Origin: Campylobacterota bacterium | Lineage (GTDB): Bacteria > Campylobacterota > Campylobacteria > Campylobacterales > Sulfurimonadaceae | Assembly: GCA_013153755.1 (NCBI GenBank) | Contig: JAADDU010000139.1 | Span: 1 to 13,470, forward strand | Direction: 5' to 3' | Length of the DNA stretch: 13,470 nucleotides | Shown: positions 7,057-13,470 of the stretch, piece after piece | Position numbering within the stretch: the stretch's first letter is position 1 | How the letters are laid out: every line of letters begins with the position of its first letter | Notes under the pieces: model-generated | What the model was told of the DNA's origin: nothing | The model's database searches: none | Seen by the model: the letters and a program-made list of their open reading frames with translations, nothing else | Translations under genes and position numbers: made by a program

Positions 7057-7852
7057 GGTAATCTTTATCTGTTTTTATGCGTTCTTGCCTTGCTTTATCA
7101 AGATGCTCAGGCTCTTCTAAGTCTGTTGGTGTCTTTCCAACTCTATCCCATCTTATCTCCCAATTATCATCAATAGAAAAGTAGATAAACCAAGGTGTTC
7201 CCTCTATGTTATCATAAGGAACTGCACCCCAAAAACGGCTATCGTTTGAGTGGTCACGGTTGTCTCCCATCATGAAGTAGTTGTCTGCATCTACTTTTAT
7301 AGGTGCAAAGTTAAATAGTTGAGGAGGGTATCTTCCATTATCTACTATCTTATCATCATGGTGGATACCAGGATGTTTTTTAGTATATGGATTTTTAACC
7401 CAAAGTTTACCTCCAAAGATTACTATCTCATAACCTTTAAAATGCTCTTGTATCCATTTATCACCTTCTTTATGATGTATATATAGGTTTTTATCAGATA
7501 CGAAAAGTTCATCATCAGGAAGTGCAACACATCTTTTTACGAAGTGTTGTTTAGGATTTTGAGGGTATCTAAAGATAACTATATCACCTCTTTTTGGTGT
7601 ATCTCCATCCATAAGACGCAAAGAATCACTCCAAGGCATGATGGAAACCTCTAAAAATGGTAAGTGAGGCATAGGAATACCATAAGCAAACTTTTTAGCA
7701 AAGAGATGGTCACCTATAAGAAGAGAATCTTTCATGCTTCCACTAGGGATACGAAAAGCTTGTGCAATAAAAAAGATAACAAAAAGAACTATAACAATAG
7801 TTCCTGTCCAAGAGTTTGAAAATCTGTATGCTTTATGTAAAGTTTCTTTCAT
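7043..7852 (-). CDS. lepB: Signal peptidase I
   Basis: LepB cleaves signal peptides from exported proteins on the outer face of the inner membrane. The 269-residue protein has one N-terminal transmembrane segment (about 17-34), then the box B motif IPSGSM with the nucleophile S39. The general-base lysine is K105 in HFVKRCVALPDD, and box E is GDNRDHSNDSR (195-205). The Ser-Lys dyad is complete. A single membrane segment, where E. coli has two, is common in other bacteria. The ATG at 7852 directly follows the folD stop with no gap, so it probably relies on coupling. Its end overlaps the M50 protease gene. Confidence 0.95.
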   Translation of the reverse strand: MKETLHKAYRFSNSWTGTIVIVLFVIFFIAQAFRIPSGSMKDSLLIGDHLFAKKFAYGIPMPHLPFLEVSIMPWSDSLRLMDGDTPKRGDIVIFRYPQNPKQHFVKRCVALPDDELFVSDKNLYIHHKEGDKWIQEHFKGYEIVIFGGKLWVKNPYTKKHPGIHHDDKIVDNGRYPPQLFNFAPIKVDADNYFMMGDNRDHSNDSRFWGAVPYDNIEGTPWFIYFSIDDNWEIRWDRVGKTPTDLEEPEHLDKARQERIKTDKDYHGIS

Positions 7853-8710
7853 CTATGCTCTTTCATCCATATTTGCTTTTGCAGCTTTTAGAGTATTGCT
7901 CAGTAGCATCGCTATTGTCATAGGTCCAACTCCACCTGGAACAGGTGTGATATATGAGCATTTTTTACTAACAGCTTCAAAATCAACATCGCCAACAAGT
8001 TTACCGTTATCTGCTCTGTTTATACCAATATCTATGATGATAGCACCATCTTTTACCATATCTTCTTTTATGAGATTTATAACACCAACACCAACTAAAA
8101 GAACATCTGCATTTAGTGTATGCTTTTTTAAGTCATCTGTAAAGATATGACAAACTTCAACAGTTGCATCTGCATTTAAAAGTAGTGATGCCATAGGTTT
8201 TCCAACTATATTTGAAGCACCAACAACAACACAGTTTTTACCTTTTAAGTCTATATCATACTCTTTAAAAAGCTCCATCACACCAAGTGGAGTACAAGGT
8301 ACAAAACCATCAAGTCCAGTTGTGAGTCTTCCAACATTAAAAGGGTGAAAACCATCTACATCTTTTTGAGGTGCTACTAGTTCAAGTAATTTTATAGTAT
8401 CTATTTGTGAAGGGAGAGGTAGTTGGATGAGAATCCCATCTATATTTGGATTGTTATTCATCATCTTTATAGTTTCTTCGATAGCTTCTTGAGATATATC
8501 TTCTGGCATCTCATGAGTGATAGAGTAAAAACCAACTCTATCACAAGCCTTTTTTTTCATACCAACATAAGCAGCACTAGCTGGGTCTTGTCCAACTAAA
8601 ATCACAGCAAGACCAGGAGTGCGTCCAGTTTGCTGTTTTAATTCCTTTACTTCATCAGTTACTTTTAATTCTATTTTTTTTGAAAGTGCTTTACCATCTA
8701 GAAGTTGCAT
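7853..8710 (-). CDS. folD: Bifunctional methylenetetrahydrofolate dehydrogenase / methenyl-THF cyclohydrolase
   Basis: FolD interconverts 5,10-methylene-, 5,10-methenyl- and 10-formyl-tetrahydrofolate with NADP(H), supplying one-carbon units for purine, Met and fMet synthesis. The 285-residue protein has the normal length. It shows the catalytic YxxxK motif (Y48, K52), QLPLP (96-100), KDVDGFHP (116-123), the nucleotide-binding GASNIVGKP (164-172) and PVPGGVGPMT (256-265). ATG 8710 has GGAGT at good spacing. A strong -10 box lies just upstream, so folD heads the operon that ends with trpB. Confidence 0.96.
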   Translation of the reverse strand: MQLLDGKALSKKIELKVTDEVKELKQQTGRTPGLAVILVGQDPASAAYVGMKKKACDRVGFYSITHEMPEDISQEAIEETIKMMNNNPNIDGILIQLPLPSQIDTIKLLELVAPQKDVDGFHPFNVGRLTTGLDGFVPCTPLGVMELFKEYDIDLKGKNCVVVGASNIVGKPMASLLLNADATVEVCHIFTDDLKKHTLNADVLLVGVGVINLIKEDMVKDGAIIIDIGINRADNGKLVGDVDFEAVSKKCSYITPVPGGVGPMTIAMLLSNTLKAAKANMDERA

Positions 8711-8737
8711 CTATACTCCATCAAAATTATTTTTTTA

Positions 8738-8763
8738 CTATTATACCGACCTTATGATAATAG
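8738..8763. repeat. Inverted repeat spanning the folD promoter
   Basis: CTATTAT (8738-8744) and ATAATAG (8757-8763) form seven-base arms around a twelve-base spacer. One arm overlaps the -10 box of folD. Reading toward folD the repeat is followed by A residues, not T residues, so it does not look like a terminator for cti. Confidence 0.3.
8740..8745 (-). promoter_or_regulatory. Candidate -10 box of the folD-trpB operon
   Basis: The minus strand reads CGGTATAATAG, a perfect TATAAT about 30 bases upstream of the folD ATG. Transcription would start near 8733. No -35 box is clear. It lies in the 54-base gap after cti and is the only good promoter seen ahead of the seven-gene run. Confidence 0.5.
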
Positions 8764-8764
8764 A

Positions 8765-11125
8765 TTATTTATGGTAGTACCTATTTAAATCAAATAATCC
8801 AGAATTTATAGGATTCTTTTTATTAAAGTCATTTTGAAACCAGTCATATGCATCCCAAAATCGTTTATCACGACGACTTATGAAGTATTTTAAAAGTTTT
8901 TTTATATATAGGTCAGAGCCATCAAAGTTTTTAATCACATCAAGAAAATCTGGTAAATCTTTATAGTTTACAAAAGCAAAAGAGTTTGGGTAAGAACCTA
9001 CATAACCTTCGATAAAATCAAGAGTATCTTTGTTTGGATTTAGCTTGTTTTTTTCTCCAAAAAGTGAGTTGACATTATCGTGCCATCTATTTACAACTAT
9101 ACTAAGTACTATACTTGAACCATCATCTTTTAAGATTCTTACAAACATTGTATTTACATTTCCACCACTCATATGTTTTATGAAGTTTGTACCAGGTGTA
9201 GTTAATGACCTTACACCATCTCTTAAGTTTTCTATAGTTTTAAAAGATTTTGGCATTGTTGGTCTTGCTTCATACTCTTTATAATAATTAATGTTATCAA
9301 AATCTATCTTTGTTGATTTTAGTATATGATTTTTAACAATTTTTTGAATAAATTCGCCTTTTGGATATATGGTTTTATATCTAACTCTAGTTTTTCTTTT
9401 TATCTCAGGTAAGGATTTTCTATCTTCTATATCAGCATCATTAATATACCAAGACTTTAACATTTTTAATCGTTTATTTTTTGGCATATATGCTAAAAAA
9501 TTTAGTTCACCTTCTATACGTAAAAAATCCATATATCTTCTCACATTTGTTTGGTGTGAAATATTTCCAAAAACATCATAACCAGCCACAAGTGAGTAGT
9601 AAATGCGTTCAAATTGTGGATAATCTATAACCCAAGCAGTACGAGGAAGTTCACCTATTACACCTTTATGAACCGAAGCACTATCAAAGTGTCTGTATAT
9701 AGTTAAAAGTGGTGCATCTTCTGCTCTATCTCCTTTCCAAATAGATTTTACTTCTTCCCCATCAGGATATGTTTTATCATAAAGAGTTTCTTTTGCTATG
9801 AAGTATCTAGCATATTTTTCTCTATAAGCATCACTAAAAGTATCTAGTAGTTTTTGTGAACTTGTTTCTATGGGCATACTTAAATTATCTGCTTGAGATA
9901 GTATAAAGTTCGGATTTTGTAGAGTTAAATCATATTTTGGGTCTTTAAACATAACCCAAAAATTATCGTGTATAACATTTAGTGCCATCTGTCCACGGCA
10001 AACTGGACCTCTTATAAATGTCATAACTATATAGTGAGAGTTATTTAGTAAAAATTGGTAACGACTTTTAGCTGGTATTTGGTAAAAGGCTAAAAAAGGG
10101 TTTGCACTAAGTTTTGTTTCATAACTTATATAGTGTGGTTTTTCTACCCATTTTGGTTTTATAAAAAGTTTTTTTAGCCTTTTTAATTTTGCATCATTAA
10201 ATTTTACTACCATATGTGTTTTATGAACTATGGTTGAGTGGATTTTTTGAAGTCTATAATAAAACTTGTCTATATTTGGGTCATCAAATGGGCGTATAGA
10301 TGCAATGGTATCTATCTTTTGTGGTGATGGTGTTTTTGAGCGAACTATCTCAAAAAATTCATTTGGTGCATCTGTAAAATACCAATGAGCTAGATAAAAA
10401 TGTTCATATAAATATCTTGCTGTTACAGAGTGCTTAGCATCACTTTTATTTAAAAAAGCTTCCCATTTAGCTATCTGCTTTTGTGCATTTTTACTGGGTT
10501 TAGTCAAATCTTCTTGCTCTTTTTTTGTTGGTCCTTTTGAACCTTGTGCTAACCATTGTGCTAGTGTGTTGTACTCTGTGTCTTTTATGGCTGGAAAACC
10601 ATAAGGCATTCCATGATTTGGTTTATCTTCTATATATTCACTCATCTCTTTTTTGTTTTTAGGGCATACTAACTCATCTTTTTCAGGTTGGTAAGAGCCT
10701 ATGACTTTAGGGTGTTTTTTCTTATCATAAAGCATATGAATCATTATAGAATCGTTATAACTTTTGTTTGTATCAGAGTTATTTATTAGTGAATAAAATC
10801 CTTTTTTACGCCATCCATTTGTATTTTTTGCATCTATAAAAAGTCTTGTAGGATTTTGTGCATCTAAACGCATAGCATCATAAACTAAAATTTTACTTGC
10901 ACCTCTGTCTATGCCCTCAAAAGAGCTCATTTTAGCTTGACATGGGGAGTTGTAACAAGAGTGACAAGTAACACATCTTTTGTCTAATATAGGTTTTACA
11001 TCTTTTAAAAAGCTTATATTTTTAGTAGTTTGTTGTACTTTTACAGGTTTTAGGAGTGGTGTTGAACAACCTAAAAATAGATAACTAAAAAGAACTATAG
11101 TTATCTGCAGTATTTTGATTTTCAT
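8765..11125 (-). CDS. cti: Fatty acid cis/trans isomerase, heme c type
   Basis: Cti converts cis double bonds of membrane phospholipid acyl chains to trans without moving the bond, quickly stiffening the membrane under solvent or heat stress. It acts in the periplasm. The 786-residue product is of family length. It starts with a hydrophobic signal segment (about 4-19) ending at C20 (LGCSTP), which could be lipidated. The heme-binding CVTCH (51-55) sits within the family's distinctive CHSCYNSPCQAKMSS context, followed by RGASK and RLF. M173 in HGMPYGFPAI could be an axial ligand. Further family blocks are IRGPVCRGQMALNVI (371-385), AWVIDYPQFERIYY (497-510) and YDVFGNISHQTNVRRYMDF (516-534). 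The gene stands alone, divergent from a cytochrome c operon. The start at ATG 11125 has GGAT about nine bases upstream. Assignment is strong; activity here is inferred. Confidence 0.92.
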   Translation of the reverse strand: MKIKILQITIVLFSYLFLGCSTPLLKPVKVQQTTKNISFLKDVKPILDKRCVTCHSCYNSPCQAKMSSFEGIDRGASKILVYDAMRLDAQNPTRLFIDAKNTNGWRKKGFYSLINNSDTNKSYNDSIMIHMLYDKKKHPKVIGSYQPEKDELVCPKNKKEMSEYIEDKPNHGMPYGFPAIKDTEYNTLAQWLAQGSKGPTKKEQEDLTKPSKNAQKQIAKWEAFLNKSDAKHSVTARYLYEHFYLAHWYFTDAPNEFFEIVRSKTPSPQKIDTIASIRPFDDPNIDKFYYRLQKIHSTIVHKTHMVVKFNDAKLKRLKKLFIKPKWVEKPHYISYETKLSANPFLAFYQIPAKSRYQFLLNNSHYIVMTFIRGPVCRGQMALNVIHDNFWVMFKDPKYDLTLQNPNFILSQADNLSMPIETSSQKLLDTFSDAYREKYARYFIAKETLYDKTYPDGEEVKSIWKGDRAEDAPLLTIYRHFDSASVHKGVIGELPRTAWVIDYPQFERIYYSLVAGYDVFGNISHQTNVRRYMDFLRIEGELNFLAYMPKNKRLKMLKSWYINDADIEDRKSLPEIKRKTRVRYKTIYPKGEFIQKIVKNHILKSTKIDFDNINYYKEYEARPTMPKSFKTIENLRDGVRSLTTPGTNFIKHMSGGNVNTMFVRILKDDGSSIVLSIVVNRWHDNVNSLFGEKNKLNPNKDTLDFIEGYVGSYPNSFAFVNYKDLPDFLDVIKNFDGSDLYIKKLLKYFISRRDKRFWDAYDWFQNDFNKKNPINSGLFDLNRYYHK

Positions 11126-11140
11126 TATTATATATCCATT

Positions 11141-11150
11141 GCTTTAAAGC
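11141..11150. repeat. Perfect palindrome in the cti leader
   Basis: GCTTTAAAGC is a ten-base perfect palindrome about 15 bases upstream of the cti ATG, between that ATG and the candidate cti promoter. Without a loop it would act as a DNA site and not as an RNA hairpin. It may be chance. Confidence 0.3.
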
Positions 11151-11160
11151 TCATAAATTA

Positions 11161-11175
11161 TTTTTTTGATATTAT
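11161..11175 (+). promoter_or_regulatory. Promoter of the cytochrome c operon
   Basis: TTTTTTTGATATTAT matches the Campylobacterota vegetative promoter style: a T-run, a G, then a -10 box (TATTAT, 11170-11175) with no -35 box. Transcription would start near 11182, about 17 bases before the ATG at 11199. Confidence 0.55.
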
Positions 11176-11179
11176 ATCA
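11167..11179. promoter_or_regulatory. Palindrome overlapping both divergent -10 boxes
   Basis: TGATATTATATCA is a perfect odd-centred palindrome (TGATAT, T, ATATCA) between cti and the cytochrome gene. It covers the -10 boxes proposed for both directions, so it could be an operator or only a by-product of two facing AT-rich boxes. Confidence 0.35.
11171..11176 (-). promoter_or_regulatory. Candidate -10 box of cti
   Basis: TATAAT on the minus strand lies about 46 bases upstream of the cti ATG, giving a leader of roughly 38 bases. It overlaps the -10 box of the cytochrome operon on the other strand, so polymerase could not occupy both at once. Confidence 0.4.
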
Positions 11180-11198
11180 TCAAAATATAAGGAATTTT

Positions 11199-11552
11199 AT
11201 GAGTAAGTATCTATGTATAATTTTTATACCTATGTTCTTAATTGCTAAAACAAGTTTTATAACACCTATGGAGTACGCTTCTCAACTATATAAAAATCCA
11301 AGAGGTATAGGATGTCAATATTGTCATGGAAAAGATGGTGAGGGTAAAATAGTAGCAACCTATGTACATAAAGGTGTAAAAAAAGAGTTTGCTGGACCAG
11401 CTATTAATCATATGCAATACTCAAAATTTTACAATAAATTAAATAAAAGAAATAAAGGTATGCCTAGATATTTTTTAACAAAAAAAGAGATAAAAGCTCT
11501 TTATTTGTATTTGCATAAAGATGATGAAAAAGAGGTTCAGAATGCTGAATGA
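11199..11552 (+). CDS. Small exported mono-heme cytochrome c
   Basis: The 117-residue protein starts with a signal peptide (MSKYLCIIFIPMFLIAKTSF), so the mature protein is periplasmic. The heme c attachment site is CQYCH (39-43) within IGCQYCHGKDGEG, the usual class I cytochrome c setting. M88 in KGMPRYFLT is a likely sixth heme ligand, and the C-terminal helix KKEIKALYLYLH is typical of the fold. An in-frame TTG at 11166 lies inside the promoter, so ATG 11199 with AAGGAA upstream is the start. The gene is divergent from cti, itself a heme c enzyme, and it leads a coupled operon; the next gene begins 11 bases before its stop. It is a candidate electron carrier; its partner is unknown. Confidence 0.86.
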   Translation: MSKYLCIIFIPMFLIAKTSFITPMEYASQLYKNPRGIGCQYCHGKDGEGKIVATYVHKGVKKEFAGPAINHMQYSKFYNKLNKRNKGMPRYFLTKKEIKALYLYLHKDDEKEVQNAE

Positions 11553-12477
11553 TTTTTTAAAGAGTGTTGAGAAAGCTTATGAACAACGGGACTTAGCAAC
11601 ACTTGATAAACTTGCTGTACCTACTTATAGAGTTATAAATCATACTAAAAGTTATAGTTCTGTTTTGATGCTATCATGTAACAACATAAAGCATTTAAAA
11701 AAGATAGACTTGTTAGATGCAGAGTGTATAATGTTAAACCTTGAGGATGGAGTTAGTAAAGAAGATAAACCTTTTGCTCTTGTTTTATGTGCTATATTTT
11801 TATCTATTTTTAAAGAGTGTGATAAAAAGCTTGTAGTTAGAATAAATGCTTTAGAAGAGGGTGGTTATGAAGAGATAAACTACCTAAATCAGTTTATGCC
11901 AGATGCTATAAGAGTTCCAAAAATCAGAACGCAAAGAGAGGTTAAAAATGCTCTTGCTCTTTTAAAAGATGAAACTGAGTTACATCTTTCCATAGAAACT
12001 GCATCTAGTTGGCATAATCTAGCAAATTTAAAAATCGACAAAAGAGTTTGTGCTTTTTATCTTGGTATTTTAGATCTTTTTGCAGATATGGGACTTCCTC
12101 AAAGTATGGTTAATAGAGATAATCCAACTATGCTATATATACTTTCACATTTTCTTATAACTTCAAAGTCTATAGGGGTAAAACCTATCTCATTTGTGTA
12201 TCAAGAGTTTAAAAACTTAGAAGAGTTTACTTCGTGGCTTAAGCTAGAAAAAGAGATAGGCTATGATGCTAAAGGGTGTATATCTCCTAAGCAAGTAAAG
12301 CTTGTAAATGAGATGTTTATAAATAATGAAGAGGAGATAAAAAGAGCTAAGATTATTGTAAAGCTTTTTGAAATGCATAGAGATAGTGGAGTGACAGGAT
12401 TTGTAGATGAAGAATATGGATTTATAGATGAACCCATATATAAAGGTGCTTTGTCTGTGCTTGAAAGTCTATCTTAA
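11542..12477 (+). CDS. HpcH/HpaI aldolase / CitE-like lyase family protein
   Basis: The 311-residue protein has the TIM-barrel signatures of the CitE/CoA-ester lyase family: LMLSCNNIKHL (42-52), the NLEDGVSKEDK block (67-76), VVRIN (98-102), IRVPKI (123-128), the metal-ligand Glu in SIETA (E152), LGILDLFADMG with D178 as the second metal ligand, and ISPKQVKLVNEMF (247-259). Family members cleave or form carbon-carbon bonds in acyl-CoA or acyl-ACP substrates such as citryl- or malyl-thioesters. The substrate cannot be told here. No citD or citF lies nearby, so it is not part of a classical citrate lyase. In-frame ATGs occur at 11521 and 11524, but ATG 11542 has GAGGT five bases upstream and is preferred. 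It overlaps the cytochrome gene by 11 bases. Confidence 0.85.
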   Translation: MLNDFLKSVEKAYEQRDLATLDKLAVPTYRVINHTKSYSSVLMLSCNNIKHLKKIDLLDAECIMLNLEDGVSKEDKPFALVLCAIFLSIFKECDKKLVVRINALEEGGYEEINYLNQFMPDAIRVPKIRTQREVKNALALLKDETELHLSIETASSWHNLANLKIDKRVCAFYLGILDLFADMGLPQSMVNRDNPTMLYILSHFLITSKSIGVKPISFVYQEFKNLEEFTSWLKLEKEIGYDAKGCISPKQVKLVNEMFINNEEEIKRAKIIVKLFEMHRDSGVTGFVDEEYGFIDEPIYKGALSVLESLS

Positions 12478-12489
12478 GAGGTGTTTTAT

Positions 12490-13254
12490 ATGATTTATAT
12501 AATATTTTTACTTTTTACATTTGGAGTACTTTTTGTTGCTTTTTATCAGTGGCAGTATTTTATGATTTTTTCTCCAACATATTATAGAGAAGATGAGTTA
12601 GAAGATGGTTATGAAATATTAGCTATCAATGTAGATAAAAATATAGAGTTAGAAGGTGTAGTTTATGAGCCAAATAATGCTAAGGCTACACTTTTGTTTT
12701 TTGGTGGTCGTTCACATGATAGTGTAGGGCTTATAAAAAAGCTTTCTAATAAATTTCCAACAACAAGAATCATAACATTTAATTACCGTTCATATGGGAA
12801 AAGTAATGGTGTTATAAATGAGAAAAATATATTTCAAGATTCTTTAGAGATTGCAAAAATTATCCAAAAAAATTATGGAGATTTTTATATACTTGGTTTT
12901 TCATTAGGCTCTAGCGTAGCATCTTTTGTAGCGTCTAAACATAGATGCAGTGGTGTTTTTTTAGTTGGTGTTTATGATAGTGTTGCTGGTATAGGAAAAG
13001 TTAAGTATGGTGTTGATTTGTCATGGATTTCAAGATATAAGTTTAATAATACAAAGATTGTAACAAATATAGATGCAAAAACTTATGTTTTTGTAAGTAA
13101 AGCAGATAAGACGACATATATACAAAACTCAAGAAATATAAAAAAATACTATAAAAACTTAACCTATTATGTAGAGTTTGAAGATTTAACTCACAAAGAG
13201 CTTCTTTGGAATGATATGGTTGTTAAAAAGATAAATGAGGTGCTAGATGCATAA
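12490..13254 (+). CDS. Membrane-anchored alpha/beta hydrolase
   Basis: The 254-residue protein has one N-terminal transmembrane segment (about 2-24), then an alpha/beta hydrolase domain of the BEM46/ABHD13-like kind. It shows LLFFGGRSHD (68-77, oxyanion region), FNYRSYGKSNG (97-107) and the nucleophile elbow GFSLGS with S138. D206 (VSKADKTT) and H235 (DLTHKELLW) complete a plausible Ser-Asp-His triad. The residues after the membrane segment are acidic (YREDELEDG), which suggests the catalytic domain faces the periplasm, though this is inference. A GTG at 12481 is in frame, but it is part of the ribosome site GAGGTG; ATG 12490 lies six bases after it. The gene sits 12 bases after the CitE-like gene and overlaps the VanZ-like gene by eight bases. 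The substrate is unknown. Confidence 0.83.
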   Translation: MIYIIFLLFTFGVLFVAFYQWQYFMIFSPTYYREDELEDGYEILAINVDKNIELEGVVYEPNNAKATLLFFGGRSHDSVGLIKKLSNKFPTTRIITFNYRSYGKSNGVINEKNIFQDSLEIAKIIQKNYGDFYILGFSLGSSVASFVASKHRCSGVFLVGVYDSVAGIGKVKYGVDLSWISRYKFNNTKIVTNIDAKTYVFVSKADKTTYIQNSRNIKKYYKNLTYYVEFEDLTHKELLWNDMVVKKINEVLDA

Positions 13255-13470
13255 CCTTTTTCGTATGGGATTTTATATATGCTTGTTAAGCATAGAGTTT
13301 TTAGCAACAACTACTAGAGAGATAGAAGTTATACAAAATACATGGGATAAAGCAAATCATTTTATAGCTTTTTTTACTCTTTATATACTTTTATCTTTAG
13401 CATATAAAAACTTTAGTACAAAACTTAAGATTTTGTTTCTTTTAGCTTTTGTATATATGTCGTCTTATCT
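13247..13470 (+). CDS. VanZ-like membrane protein, C-terminus off window
   Basis: The frame starts at ATG 13247, with GAGG six bases upstream, and runs off the right edge after 74 codons. The visible part has a first hydrophobic segment (about 6-20), then a short polar loop leading to DKANHFIAFFTLYILLSLAY (34-53) and another hydrophobic stretch (about 60-74). The DKxxHFxAFF pattern at the start of the second segment is characteristic of small VanZ-like proteins. Despite the name, most chromosomal members have no link to glycopeptide resistance and their role is unknown. It overlaps the hydrolase gene by eight bases and is the fourth gene of the cytochrome c operon. Confidence 0.75.
   Translation, partial: MHNLFRMGFYICLLSIEFLATTTREIEVIQNTWDKANHFIAFFTLYILLSLAYKNFSTKLKILFLLAFVYMSSY

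Noticed and set aside
7734..8150. 138-codon open frame on the plus strand opposite folD and lepB
   Set aside because: It lies wholly against well-identified genes, has no ribosome site and its product resembles no protein; it is a shadow frame. The same applies to the plus-strand frames opposite telA, apt and cti.
8738..8763. Rho-independent terminator after cti
   Set aside because: The inverted repeat is weak and all AT-rich in its arms, and in the cti direction it is followed by A residues and not by a T-run.
11542..12477. Citrate lyase or reverse TCA citrate-cleaving enzyme
   Set aside because: ATP-citrate lyase is a different protein, and the citD/citF subunits needed for citrate lyase are absent from the neighbourhood.
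13247..13470. Glycopeptide (vancomycin/teicoplanin) resistance gene
   Set aside because: The VanZ-like fold is widespread and no vanHAX or regulatory genes are nearby.

Overview
The window is AT-rich (by eye about one third G+C), densely packed bacterial DNA. It most resembles a Campylobacterota genome of the Sulfurimonas type. The basis is protein flavour (a short type III pantothenate kinase, an epsilonproteobacterial LepB and FolD), T-rich promoters with a clear -10 box but no recognisable -35, and tightly overlapping genes. The genus is inferred from memory of gene style, not from a search. No RNA gene, mobile element, CRISPR array or convincing terminator was found. No gene-free stretch exceeds about 135 bases.

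Layout: (1) 1-2794, minus strand: a three-gene operon of a TelA-family protein, an SPFH protein with a C-terminal GYF_2 domain, and a protein with two zinc ribbons that runs off the left edge. It looks like an envelope-stress module. (2) 2795-2929: a divergent promoter region. (3) 2930-3882, plus strand: an unrecognised 109-residue protein overlapping coaX (type III pantothenate kinase). (4) 3852-8710, minus strand: a seven-gene housekeeping operon, folD - lepB - M50 metalloprotease - rpiB - membrane/coiled-coil protein - apt - trpB, with gaps from 0 to about 10 bases and several overlaps. Its last gene, trpB, overlaps the end of coaX tail to tail. (5) 8765-11125, minus strand: a heme-containing fatty acid cis/trans isomerase (Cti). 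(6) 11126-11198: a compact divergent promoter region holding two perfect palindromes. (7) 11199-13470, plus strand: a coupled operon of a small exported cytochrome c, a CitE-like C-C lyase, a membrane-anchored alpha/beta hydrolase and a VanZ-like membrane protein that runs off the right edge.

How the genes fit together: two blocks point to envelope maintenance. The TelA/SPFH/zinc-ribbon operon resembles membrane-stress gene sets, and Cti rebuilds membrane phospholipids in place by turning cis double bonds trans. Cti shares its promoter region with a c-type cytochrome operon, so control and perhaps redox state may be linked. The middle operon mixes folate, pentose phosphate, purine salvage and tryptophan enzymes with two membrane proteases (signal peptidase I and a site-2-type protease). 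The most promising candidates for something undescribed are the TelA/SPFH-GYF/zinc-ribbon operon and the cti/cytochrome divergon.
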